Shown: piece by piece, positions 35,293 to 43,311 of the stretch
How the letters are laid out: every line of letters starts with the position of its first letter
How positions within the stretch are numbered: position 1 is the stretch's first letter
Assembly (NCBI GenBank): GCA_902613185.1
Contig: CACMGP010000002.1
Coordinates: forward strand, 285,378-349,377
DNA length: 64,000 nucleotides
Source: an uncultured Alphaproteobacteria bacterium
GTDB taxonomy: Bacteria > Pseudomonadota > Alphaproteobacteria > HIMB59
Reading direction: 5' to 3'
Made by a program: the position numbers and the translations under genes
The notes under the pieces: model-generated
Told to the model about the DNA's origin: nothing
Database searches by the model: none
The model's input: the letters and a program-made list of their open reading frames with translations, nothing else

Positions 35293-36090
35293 ATGTCTGA
35301 AAATCAAAAAAATGACAGTAAAAAAAGCTTTCTTCAACGAAACCTTTTCCTAATAGTAATATTTTTAATCGTTATAACTGTTGCAGGGGGCTACTTGTAT
35401 CGAAATAACCTTTTAATATTTGATGAGGCTCAATTCAGCAAATTAAGCCAAGAAACTCAATCAACAAATATTCAAAAAGAGATAACCCCTATTAATGACT
35501 TAAATAACAAAGAGCTGGAAGATAAAGTAGATCGTCTTGAGTCTCTTATACTAGAGCTAGCAAAAAATGTTCAAGAAATACCTCAAAATACCATTGTTCA
35601 GCCAGAGCCAGAGCCACAACAAATTACTTTATCCAATGATGAGGCATATGAATTAATTTTGTCCATAAATCAAATTATAATTAATATTGATCAGCAACAA
35701 ATTCGAAATAAAAATATTCAAAAACTTCAAAATCAATATTTATTTTTTAATGAAGAAAAATTTAAAGAACTACTCACTATTCCAGATTATACATATTCAG
35801 TACAGCAACTACAGATTAATGAAAATACATATGTACAAAATGAGTTTATGAAACAAAATAATTTTCAATGGCTTAAAAGAATTATTGAAAATATATTTGA
35901 AATTCAAATAACAAAAAATTCATTAGAACCCTTACCATCATTTATTGATGCTATGTACAATCGACAATATACAAAAGCAATAATTGAATACGAGAAATTA
36001 AATCCTAATCAAAAAATATTTTTTAAATCTTCATATGAATTAGCTCAAATCTATAACGATAACCAAATTTTTCTAGAGAATATGATTTAA
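35293..36090 (+). CDS. Mic60/mitofilin-like membrane protein
   Basis: 265-residue protein with one N-terminal membrane helix (about 16-35), a coiled-coil-prone middle (NDLNNKELEDKVDRLESLILELAKNVQEI) and a C-terminal helical part (LPSFIDAMYNRQYTKAIIEYEKLNPNQ) like the mitofilin signature. Alphaproteobacterial Mic60 shapes intracytoplasmic membranes and is encoded with hemY near tsaD, exactly this arrangement. Sequence similarity is weak and hemD, often found here, is absent. The stop overlaps the next start (TAATGA). Confidence 0.55.
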   Translation: MSENQKNDSKKSFLQRNLFLIVIFLIVITVAGGYLYRNNLLIFDEAQFSKLSQETQSTNIQKEITPINDLNNKELEDKVDRLESLILELAKNVQEIPQNTIVQPEPEPQQITLSNDEAYELILSINQIIINIDQQQIRNKNIQKLQNQYLFFNEEKFKELLTIPDYTYSVQQLQINENTYVQNEFMKQNNFQWLKRIIENIFEIQITKNSLEPLPSFIDAMYNRQYTKAIIEYEKLNPNQKIFFKSSYELAQIYNDNQIFLENMI

Positions 36091-36521
36091 TGATAAGGCT
36101 ACTAATAATTTTAATAATTTTTATAAGTGGTTACGGAGCTCTTTTTTATCTGTTTAACAATGCTGGTAACCTTTCACTCGTTTTAGGTATTTGGCAATTG
36201 AGTATCCCCATTGTCCAACTCCTTTTTGTCTTAATAACATTTCTTATTCTTTTAATTTTGTTTTCTTATGCTTTTACAAAGCTTTTTATTTATCCACGAG
36301 CTGCATATATGCGCTACAAATTCTCAAATGAGCAAAAAGGCCTTGAACACTTAAGAGAGACATTAGTTGCAATAACGGAGGGCAATACGGACAAAGCTAC
36401 ACAAAGTCAGAAAAAATTTAAAAAATACTTAAGTAAAGATCCTTTAAATAAAATATTACTAACGCAAATTAAAAAAACAAAGGATCTAAAAATAGTTAAT
36501 GTTGAAAAAGGCTCGGATTAA
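36090..36521 (+). CDS. HemY N-terminal-domain protein, short
   Basis: 143 residues with two membrane helices (about 2-23 and 40-67) and a short helical tail, matching only the HemY_N domain (including the conserved ARAAYMR-like PRAAYMRYKF). Usual alphaproteobacterial HemY proteins are about 400-500 residues, with a long TPR region that is missing here. No frameshift remnant follows; the next gene is convergent and overlaps by four bases. It probably forms a complex with the Mic60-like protein. Function unknown. Confidence 0.6.
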   Translation: MIRLLIILIIFISGYGALFYLFNNAGNLSLVLGIWQLSIPIVQLLFVLITFLILLILFSYAFTKLFIYPRAAYMRYKFSNEQKGLEHLRETLVAITEGNTDKATQSQKKFKKYLSKDPLNKILLTQIKKTKDLKIVNVEKGSD

Positions 36522-37402
36522 TTTAAAAAAATTACCCCCGCTCCTAAACAAGTTAGAGCAGAACCTATTACTGCTAGATGCCCTGCATAATTTTTAGTAA
36601 CAATCCACAATATCGGTATTATCATAATTGGCATTGTGCTTGATAAAGTTGAAATAATTCCAGGATCACCATTTTTAAGAGCAATTATTAACATAGTCAT
36701 TCCAACACCCATTCCCATAAAGCCAAGAAAAATACTATAAAAAGTTTTTTTAACATCTTTCATTCTTTCTAAAAGATTATTATTTTTCAGAAATCCTAAG
36801 CTAAAAAACATCAATATCGCTGCTATCAAAACTCTTATATAAGACACAATGATAGGGTCTGTTACCTCAAGCGCAGGTTTCATAAGAATGATCCCAATAG
36901 CTTGACATAGTGCTAGACCAACACCAGCAATCAGTCCAATATATTTGTTACCTTGAATGTTTTCTAGGTCATCATCAGGAATTGTTCGATTAAATTGTAT
37001 AGCAACTATAATTCCAAAAAAAATCAAAAAGCATCCAAAGAGCTCGACCATAGTGGGAAGTGTTTGTAAAAATATTTCTGCTAAAATGATAGTAAAGGGT
37101 ATTTGTAAAGAAAATAATAAAGCTTGCCTTCTTGGCCCAAGTCTTTTGAGGCAAACAAATAAAAATGTATCTCCTATTATAATGCCAATTATCGAAGATA
37201 AAAATATTGCTATGAATATTGATTTATTGAAATAAATCGGATCCCAATTTACTACAATGTAGGGTAAGAAGAGAACTACTATTCCTATTAATCTTAAAAG
37301 ATTATAATTATAACTTCCAAAATATCTTACAATCCTAGTTGCAGATAAAGCAACCATAGACCATATAGCTGCAGCACCAATTGCTAAGATGTACCCAATC
37401 AC
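36518..37402 (-). CDS. EamA/DMT-family transporter
   Basis: 294-residue membrane protein with ten hydrophobic segments in two five-helix EamA repeats (start MIGYILAIGAAAIWSMVALSATRI; second half from about GLIAGVGLALCQAIGIILMKPAL). Members export or import small metabolites; the substrate cannot be told. It is convergent with the HemY-like gene. It is monocistronic and ends about 100 bases before the BI-1 gene start on the same strand. Confidence 0.83.
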   Translation of the reverse strand: MIGYILAIGAAAIWSMVALSATRIVRYFGSYNYNLLRLIGIVVLFLPYIVVNWDPIYFNKSIFIAIFLSSIIGIIIGDTFLFVCLKRLGPRRQALLFSLQIPFTIILAEIFLQTLPTMVELFGCFLIFFGIIVAIQFNRTIPDDDLENIQGNKYIGLIAGVGLALCQAIGIILMKPALEVTDPIIVSYIRVLIAAILMFFSLGFLKNNNLLERMKDVKKTFYSIFLGFMGMGVGMTMLIIALKNGDPGIISTLSSTMPIMIIPILWIVTKNYAGHLAVIGSALTCLGAGVIFLN

Positions 37403-37455
37403 GCGAGGATATTAATAACTAATTACAAAATTGATATGTTAAATTAGTAAAAAAA

Positions 37456-37477
37456 AAGGGGCCAAAAATGACCCCTT
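37456..37477 (-). terminator. Intrinsic terminator of the BI-1 family gene
   Basis: AAGGGG paired with CCCCTT around a 10-base loop. Read on the minus strand it is followed by a run of A-complement T residues. It lies about 25 bases past the BI-1 stop. Confidence 0.75.
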
Positions 37478-37499
37478 ATTTTAAAATTTATAAATTTAT

Positions 37500-38207
37500 T
37501 TATCTTCTTTGACCAAATAACTGCATCAACATTATGAATAGGTTTATAAAGTCTAAGTATAATGTCAGTGCGCCCATGATCGCAGCTTTTCCTGCAAAAG
37601 CAGTTCCAGCAACTTGATAATATGTAGATTTAATTCTCTGTGTGTCATAAGCAGTTAAACCGACAAACACTAAAACACCAACACACGAAATTACAAATTG
37701 CATAGCTGAACTCTGTAAGAATATATTTACAATACTAGCAATGATAATACCTATTAAACCCATCATTAGAAATGAACCAAACTTGGTTAAATCTCTTTTA
37801 GTTGCATAGCCATAGATGCTCATCGCTGCAAATGTACAGCTTGTTATTAAAAATACTCTAACTATGCTGACACCAGTGAAAACTATAAATATGTAAGACA
37901 GTGATATTCCCATCACAGCAGCGAAAGCCCAAAACGTCATTTGAGCTGCAGATGTGGACATTTTTTGTAATCTTGCGCCTAAAAAGAAAATAAATCCAAG
38001 AGGAGCGAGCATTACAACCCACTGAAGTGCTGTGCCATAAATAGCCCCCATTAAAGTAGGAGACTGTGAAAATCCCCAAGCCACTAAACCACTTATCGCT
38101 AAACCAGAGGTCATGTAATTATAGACTTTCATCATATAATCTCTCAAGCCTTGATCTATAACAGTAGATTTTGACTGCGAATATGTATTTTGTTTTAATT
38201 CGACCAT
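37500..38207 (-). CDS. BAX inhibitor-1/YccA family membrane protein
   Basis: 235-residue protein with seven membrane segments. The N-terminus IDQGLRDYMMKVYNYMTSGLAISGLVAWG and the C-terminal LTAYDTQRIK and ALTLYLDFINLFIMLMQLFGQRR are the BI-1/YccA signatures common in alphaproteobacteria. Homologues leak calcium or protons, and the E. coli YccA inhibits FtsH. The specific role here is unknown. It is a single gene with its own ribosome-binding site (AAGGAGAAAT) and an intrinsic terminator. Confidence 0.92.
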   Translation of the reverse strand: MVELKQNTYSQSKSTVIDQGLRDYMMKVYNYMTSGLAISGLVAWGFSQSPTLMGAIYGTALQWVVMLAPLGFIFFLGARLQKMSTSAAQMTFWAFAAVMGISLSYIFIVFTGVSIVRVFLITSCTFAAMSIYGYATKRDLTKFGSFLMMGLIGIIIASIVNIFLQSSAMQFVISCVGVLVFVGLTAYDTQRIKSTYYQVAGTAFAGKAAIMGALTLYLDFINLFIMLMQLFGQRR

Positions 38208-38278
38208 TATTTCTCCTTAATTATTTTTAATATGGCTATTATCTTGATATTTTTCAAGTAAAACCGTATGAATCTTTT

Positions 38279-39316
38279 ATGAAATTCAAACCCTTAGGAA
38301 ATACTGACCTACAAGTTAGCCTTATTTGCCTTGGTACAATGACCTGGGGCGAGCAAAATACAGAAAATGAGGCATTTGAGCAAATGGACTATTCTATGGA
38401 AAAAGGGGTCAATTTCTTTGATACCGCGGAATATTATTCAGTTAAAGGAAAAGAAAAAACATATGGTGCAACTGAAAAAATAATTGGTAATTGGTTTAAA
38501 CTGAAAAATAACAGAGAGAAAGTAATATTAGCGTCAAAGGTCGCTGGTCCTGATGTAAGATGGATCAGAGGAGGTGGCCTACAATTTAATGAGAAACATT
38601 TTACCGAAGCATTAGAGGGAAGCCTACAAAGATTACAAACAGATTACATTGATCTTTATCAACTACATTGGCCAGAGAGAAAAACAAATTTTTTTGGAAG
38701 GCTGGGATATAAAAATTACAAAGAGGAAAAAGATTGGACTCCCTTTGAAGAGATTTTAGAAACAGCAAAAAAATTTATCGATCAAGGTAAGATTAGATAT
38801 CTAGGCTTATCTAATGAAACGCCCTATGGCTTATCCAATTACATCAACTTGTCTAAATATAAAAACCTACCAAGAGTTATGTCTGTTCAAAATCCATATA
38901 GTTTACTTAACAGAACTTATGAAGTTGGTATGTCTGAAATATCCATTAGAGATCAGGTAGGTTTGTTAGCTTATTCCCCTTTAGCTTGCGGTGTGTTAAC
39001 TGGAAAATATAGAAATTCAAAAAAACCTGACGGTGCACGTTTAACAATTTGGGAAGATTGGACAAGGTACACCAATGAGAGATCAATTGTTGCTACAGAG
39101 CAATACTGTAAAATTGCAGAGGATAATGGACTAACCCCTACTGAATTGTCACTTGCATTTGTTAATCAACAAGACTTTGTTACAAGTAATATTATTGGTG
39201 CAACAAAAATGGATCAGCTGAAAGAAAATATAAATTCAGTAGATATACAATTATCAAAAGAAATTATTGATGAAATTAATGATGTGCATGAAAACAACCC
39301 ATCACCAGCACCTTAA
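38279..39316 (+). CDS. Aldo/keto reductase (Tas-like)
   Basis: 345-residue NADPH-dependent oxidoreductase of the aldo/keto reductase superfamily, closest in pattern to Tas. Catalytic tetrad residues are visible: Asp in NFFDTAEYY with its Tyr, Lys in VILASKVAG, and His in LYQLHWPER. The coenzyme region LLAYSPLACGVLTGKY and the C-terminal IIGATKMDQLKENI are intact. The substrate is unknown. The pterin carbinolamine dehydratase gene begins 3 bases after its stop. Confidence 0.92.
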   Translation: MKFKPLGNTDLQVSLICLGTMTWGEQNTENEAFEQMDYSMEKGVNFFDTAEYYSVKGKEKTYGATEKIIGNWFKLKNNREKVILASKVAGPDVRWIRGGGLQFNEKHFTEALEGSLQRLQTDYIDLYQLHWPERKTNFFGRLGYKNYKEEKDWTPFEEILETAKKFIDQGKIRYLGLSNETPYGLSNYINLSKYKNLPRVMSVQNPYSLLNRTYEVGMSEISIRDQVGLLAYSPLACGVLTGKYRNSKKPDGARLTIWEDWTRYTNERSIVATEQYCKIAEDNGLTPTELSLAFVNQQDFVTSNIIGATKMDQLKENINSVDIQLSKEIIDEINDVHENNPSPAP

Positions 39317-39319
39317 GCT

Positions 39320-39562
39320 ATGACTGATTGGCCAAAAGACAATAAGGGTAGATTGACAAAAACTTTTGAATTTAAAAATTACAGAAAAAGCTTTGCCTTT
39401 ACTAGCCAAGTGGCGATGTTATCTGAGAAAAAAAATCATCATCCCCAAATTATTTTAGATTACGGAACTGTTACCATTTCTCTTATTTCTCACGATGTTC
39501 AGAAAGTCACCCAAAGAGATCTAGATTTAGCAGAGCAAATCGATAAACTTTATCAGGAATGA
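39320..39562 (+). CDS. Pterin-4a-carbinolamine dehydratase family protein
   Basis: 80-residue small protein of the PCD/DCoH family. It has the conserved HHPQIILDYGTVTISLISHD and VTQRDLDLAEQID segments, covering the histidine triad region. It is shorter than the typical 95-110 because the N-terminal helix is reduced. PCD recycles the tetrahydropterin cofactor of aromatic hydroxylases, although no phenylalanine hydroxylase is nearby. The stop overlaps the DUF3429 start (ATGA), indicating an operon. Confidence 0.83.
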   Translation: MTDWPKDNKGRLTKTFEFKNYRKSFAFTSQVAMLSEKKNHHPQIILDYGTVTISLISHDVQKVTQRDLDLAEQIDKLYQE

Positions 39563-39957
39563 TTTACCTTATAGGTATTCCTGGTTTAATTCCTTTTTAT
39601 CTTTGTTTTTACAATATTGATTTAATATTTCTTGATTTTGATAAAGATATGTTTGTTTATTACTCTGCAGTCATAATGTCATTTTTAGGTGCCGTTTATT
39701 GGGGCGTTTATCTTCAATCAAAAAATAATATTGCAATTTTGTTTAGTGTTTGCCCTGCTGTTTATGCATTTTTGGTTTTAGCATTTGATTTAAAATTTGA
39801 TGAAACTATTGGTTTTTTTATAGCAGGTTACTTCGTAGTTTTATGTTTTGATTTCTTTTTTTATTTTAAAGAAAAAATAATTCAAACCGATTATTTCATC
39901 TTGAGATTAATCCTCACTGCAGGAATTGCTCCCGCTCATATTCTATATATTTTATAA
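39559..39957 (+). CDS. DUF3429 membrane protein
   Basis: 132-residue integral membrane protein with about five hydrophobic helices. The N-terminal GIPGLIPFYLCF and YYSAVIMSFLGAVYWGVYL are the DUF3429 hallmarks, and the C-terminus LRLILTAGIAPAHILYIL also fits. Function unknown. It is translationally coupled to the preceding pterin dehydratase gene and convergent with the ChrR gene (6 bases apart). Confidence 0.82.
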   Translation: MIYLIGIPGLIPFYLCFYNIDLIFLDFDKDMFVYYSAVIMSFLGAVYWGVYLQSKNNIAILFSVCPAVYAFLVLAFDLKFDETIGFFIAGYFVVLCFDFFFYFKEKIIQTDYFILRLILTAGIAPAHILYIL

Positions 39958-39963
39958 TTAAAA

Positions 39964-40578
39964 TTAGTTAGCGATTAAATTTAATAACTTACCAAACTTA
40001 CCAGAGAATTTAATTTTGCCGTGTGTGTAAGCTAATCCGATACAACCGGTTTGGGCATGACCAATAGGAGTGTGATTGTGGTCGTCACTTCTTACTTGAA
40101 CAGATCCTTGCTCATAATTTCCATACTCATCACTATAAGAGCCATGTAAAACTAAAAAACTTTCATTGCCTTCGTGTGTGTGCTGAGGAATTTTAGCACC
40201 GGGCATTACATGGATGAGTTCTAGTTTTTCATTATTTTCCTTTGCAAGTATAGAAGCAACCTTCACATCTTTAAAAGATTTCCATTTAATTTTTTTATTT
40301 TTTAAATGGGATCTTAAAGTGACTGGTAGTTGACTTAACAAAGGGTCATGCTCTTCGTTATTTTGAGTTGCTGACTTTTCTTTATCAGTTTGTTCTAAAA
40401 CTTTATTCCATAAGTCTTTAGACAAAGGGGATGTTTCAACTTTTTCTAAAAAATACCCGCCTACCTCATTCATCGCAGAGTTGAGCGATCTATTTTCAGG
40501 ATCAACTTCAGCTAAACACTGCTGAAAAATAAGACTGGCAGGTGAATTTACTGGTGTACTAAGAATTTCGAATGTCAT
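39964..40578 (-). CDS. ChrR-family anti-sigma factor, zinc-binding N-terminus degenerate
   Basis: Cupin-type anti-sigma factor partner of the adjacent ECF sigma gene. The C-terminal cupin (about 110-195) keeps metal ligands in PQHTHEGNESFLVLHGSYSD and HNHTPIGH. The N-terminal anti-sigma domain should carry a His/Cys zinc site, typically HxxxCxxC. Here that segment reads QQCLAEVDPENRSLN, with no HxxxCxxC, followed by the recognisable AMNEVGGYFLEKVE. It may use another release mechanism. In Rhodobacter the ChrR-RpoE pair responds to singlet oxygen. It begins at the sigma stop with a one-base overlap. Confidence 0.8.
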   Translation of the reverse strand: MTFEILSTPVNSPASLIFQQCLAEVDPENRSLNSAMNEVGGYFLEKVETSPLSKDLWNKVLEQTDKEKSATQNNEEHDPLLSQLPVTLRSHLKNKKIKWKSFKDVKVASILAKENNEKLELIHVMPGAKIPQHTHEGNESFLVLHGSYSDEYGNYEQGSVQVRSDDHNHTPIGHAQTGCIGLAYTHGKIKFSGKFGKLLNLIAN

Positions 40579-41174
40579 CAGTTAACCATACTTCCACTGT
40601 CATTATTTAGATTAACCATAGTGCCGTCTTGTTCCAATTTGCCGCGGATCTTTTCTAAAGCTAGACGAATTCTTGATTTTACGGTGCCTAAAGGGATTTT
40701 GGTTATCTCAGCTATTTCACCATGTGATTTTTCCTCAAAGAAATTCATTTTTAGCAGATCTAGTTGATCTTTTGGAAGATCATCTAAATATTGTGCCACC
40801 ATTTCAAATTTTTGGTCATGTTCGATATTTTCATCTGCTTTAGACTCAACTGGAGGTAAAATGGCAGTCTCAATGTCCTCCAAGATCGCTTTTCTAGTTT
40901 TTCTTAAAATATCAATTTTCTTGTTACGAGCGATTGTATAAATCCAGGTGCTCGGTGAAGCAACTGAAGGGTCATAGTAATCAGCTTTGGTCCAAATAAT
41001 TGTCATGGTTTCTTGTATGATTTCCTCTGCAATGGCGTCATCCGCGCCTGACTTCATCAAAAAAGATTTCAATCTGGGACCAAAATAATCGAAAATTTTC
41101 TTAAAACTTCCAATATCTTGTCTTTCAGCAATATTTTGAAGTGCCTCCACAAAGGGATTTTTAACCTTAGCCAT
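40578..41174 (-). CDS. ECF sigma factor (RpoE/ChrR group)
   Basis: About 198-residue group IV sigma factor. Region 2 is LKSFLMKSGADDAIAEEIIQETMTIIWTKA (with the core-binding helix) and WIYTIARNKKIDILRKT. Region 4 is DQLDLLKMNFFEEKSHGEIAEITKIPLGTVKSRIRLALEKIRGKL, a helix-turn-helix for the -35 element. The start is set at 41174, where GGAGAGG lies just upstream; an ATG at 41186 is a near alternative. Overlap with ChrR supports a sigma/anti-sigma pair. The regulon is probably photo-oxidative stress. Confidence 0.9.
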   Translation of the reverse strand: MAKVKNPFVEALQNIAERQDIGSFKKIFDYFGPRLKSFLMKSGADDAIAEEIIQETMTIIWTKADYYDPSVASPSTWIYTIARNKKIDILRKTRKAILEDIETAILPPVESKADENIEHDQKFEMVAQYLDDLPKDQLDLLKMNFFEEKSHGEIAEITKIPLGTVKSRIRLALEKIRGKLEQDGTMVNLNNDSGSMVN

Positions 41175-41253
41175 TAACCTCTCCATCTATATCTTTCCAT
41201 TTATTATTTTAAAAATCAATCTTAATTGGTATATTCTCTGACATTAAATCAGC

Positions 41254-41730
41254 ATGTTTAAACGAAAATTATCATACTTAACATTATGCCTATTCTTTTT
41301 AATGACTAATTTGTTTGCTAGTCACTCCATTGACTTTGAGCACGGCAAGTGGTCCTTTAAAAAAATAAACAACAAAACATGCTCAATTTTTCAGGTACCG
41401 ACTTCAGAAAAGGGCGACTATACAAATAGAGGTGCAGTAATTTTTTATTTATTCAAAGAAGGTGCTGCTGAATATGTAAGAATAGACGCTGGTTATCCAT
41501 ATGACTCACAAAAATATGTTAAAGTTACAATTGACTCGAAAAATTATCAATTTTTTGGAGAGGACGATTCTGCTTGGTCGATGGCAGACGATACTGTTAT
41601 CATCAAAGCTTTAAAAGCTGGTAAAAATATGACAGTTGTCGGGTATTCTAAAAGAGGTACAGAGACAACAGATACATACACGTTAATTGGTTTTACTAAC
41701 GCGTATAATTCTCTTCAACAAGACTGCTAA
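41254..41730 (+). CDS. Invasion-associated locus B (IalB)-like exported protein
   Basis: 158 residues with a signal peptide (about 1-22, ending LFASHS). The mature part resembles the alphaproteobacterial IalB family: [44 protein letters not shown] and [40 protein letters not shown], with two cysteines probably forming a disulfide. Family function is unclear, and a pathogenic role should not be assumed in a plankton genome. It is divergent from the sigma gene, and argG begins 4 bases after its stop. Confidence 0.75.
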   Translation: MFKRKLSYLTLCLFFLMTNLFASHSIDFEHGKWSFKKINNKTCSIFQVPTSEKGDYTNRGAVIFYLFKEGAAEYVRIDAGYPYDSQKYVKVTIDSKNYQFFGEDDSAWSMADDTVIIKALKAGKNMTVVGYSKRGTETTDTYTLIGFTNAYNSLQQDC

Positions 41731-41734
41731 GAAA

Positions 41735-42928
41735 ATGAAAAATAAAATTGTTTTAGCCTACTCAGGCGGATTGGACACAAGCGTAATACTGAAATGGCTG
41801 CAAACTGAATATAACGCAGATGTCATTGCTTATGCAGCGGATCTTGGTCAAGGCGCAGAGTTAACTGAAGCAAAAAACAAAGCAAAAAAACTTGGCGCAA
41901 AGAAAATATATATAGAAAATTTAAAAGAAGAATTTGTTCGAGATTATGTTTTTCCTATGTTTCGTTGTAATACAATCTATGAGGGTGAGTACCTTCTAGG
42001 TACATCAATTGCTCGACCATTAATAGCAAAAAGACAAATTGAAATTGCAAAAAAAGAAAAAGCGAATGCTGTATCTCATGGAGCAACTGGTAAAGGAAAT
42101 GACCAAGTACGATTTGAATTTTCTTACTATGCCTTAGAACCCAAAATAAAAGTGATCGCACCTTGGAGAGAGTGGGATTTATCATCAAGAACAAAACTAT
42201 TGGAATTCGCAGCCAAAAACAAAATCCCTATCATGAAACATAATAAAAAAGAGTCCCCCTATAGTGTGGATGCAAATATTCTTCATCGTTCAGCGGAAGG
42301 AAAAATTCTTGAAGACCCCTGGAAAAGACCGCCTGAAAATGTTTTTGGTATTTCTAAAAGCCCTCAGTTAGCCCCAAACAAAGAAACAGTGATAACCATT
42401 CAATTTAAAAATGGCGACCCGATTGCTATCAATGGTAAAAAATTATCCCCTTTCAATTTATTAGAAAAGTTGAATAAATTAGGAGCATCAAATGGAATTG
42501 GAAGAGTGGATATCGTAGAAAATAGGTACGTAGGAATTAAATCACGCGGTGTCTATGAAACACCTGGCGGTACAATTCTTCTTAAAGCACATCGAGCAAT
42601 GGAAAGCATAACACTTGATAGAGAAGAGGTTTTTACTAAAGATGAACTCATGCCTAAATATGCAAGATTAGTTTATAATGGATATTGGTTTGCTCCAGAA
42701 AGAGTGATGATGCAAAAGGCAATTGACGCAACGCAGAAAAGAGTAAATGGCCAAGTAAAACTTGTGCTATACAAAGGTAACGTGATTGTCATTGGAAGAC
42801 AGTCGCCTAATAGCTTATATGACGAAAATCTTGCAACATTTGAAAGTTCTAATTACGATCAACGTGATGCAGAGGGTTTTATAAAACTTAATGCACTAAG
42901 GCTAAAAAAAAATAAAATTAAATTCTAG
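41735..42928 (+). CDS. argG: Argininosuccinate synthase
   Basis: 397-residue enzyme that joins citrulline and aspartate using ATP in arginine synthesis. It starts [22 protein letters not shown] (PP-loop ATP motif), then [21 protein letters not shown], and later [18 protein letters not shown]. The start at 41735 is chosen because family members begin right before [12 protein letters not shown] longer frame from 41687 would overlap the IalB gene. Normal length. Confidence 0.96.
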   Translation: MKNKIVLAYSGGLDTSVILKWLQTEYNADVIAYAADLGQGAELTEAKNKAKKLGAKKIYIENLKEEFVRDYVFPMFRCNTIYEGEYLLGTSIARPLIAKRQIEIAKKEKANAVSHGATGKGNDQVRFEFSYYALEPKIKVIAPWREWDLSSRTKLLEFAAKNKIPIMKHNKKESPYSVDANILHRSAEGKILEDPWKRPPENVFGISKSPQLAPNKETVITIQFKNGDPIAINGKKLSPFNLLEKLNKLGASNGIGRVDIVENRYVGIKSRGVYETPGGTILLKAHRAMESITLDREEVFTKDELMPKYARLVYNGYWFAPERVMMQKAIDATQKRVNGQVKLVLYKGNVIVIGRQSPNSLYDENLATFESSNYDQRDAEGFIKLNALRLKKNKIKF

Positions 42929-43303
42929 GGCCGACATTGCCTTCGGCAAGGTGAAGAGTGTCTATCCGGTCTTCTACTTTAAATATTTTTCCATCATCAT
43001 TATAATGGGCAAATTGGATATCCCAAATATCTGTTATTGTTGAAGAATTACCTTTTGAAATAATAATAAAAACTTTTTTTCTTGATCATGATAAACCTCA
43101 TCAATGGCTTCACCCCAGTTGGGAAAAGATTTTGCAAGATGAGCAAAAAGGTCATAAATAGTTTTTCGGTCATACTCCCCTGCTGCAACATGCTTTGGGT
43201 GCAATATAAATTTAATATCATCAGTACAAAATTCTAAAAATTTATCTAAATTATGATCTTTTAAAAGATAATTAAAAATTTCCTTGGCTTCATCCTCGTT
43301 CAC
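42918..43303 (-). pseudogene. NTF2-like (SnoaL-type) protein with a +1 frameshift
   Basis: The N-terminal 76 or so residues are in one frame (MNEDEAKEIFNYLLKDHNLDKFLEFC...EVYHDQEKK), with the conical-barrel pattern of NTF2/SnoaL proteins. After a run of seven A (minus strand, about 43072-43080) the frame shifts. The downstream frame gives a sensible family-like C-terminus (VFIIISKGNSSTITDIWDIQFAHYNDDGKIFKVEDRID). Adding one A would join them into one protein of about 128 residues. It may be a real pseudogene, a population variant, a slippage-rescued gene or a homopolymer sequencing error. The 3' end overlaps argG. Confidence 0.7.
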
Positions 43304-43311
43304 TTGTCAAT

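Noticed and set aside
42930-42965. TTGCCTTCGGCAA hairpin after argG as a terminator
   Set aside because: The stem is short, no T run follows, and the sequence codes for the C-terminus of the frameshifted NTF2-like gene on the other strand.
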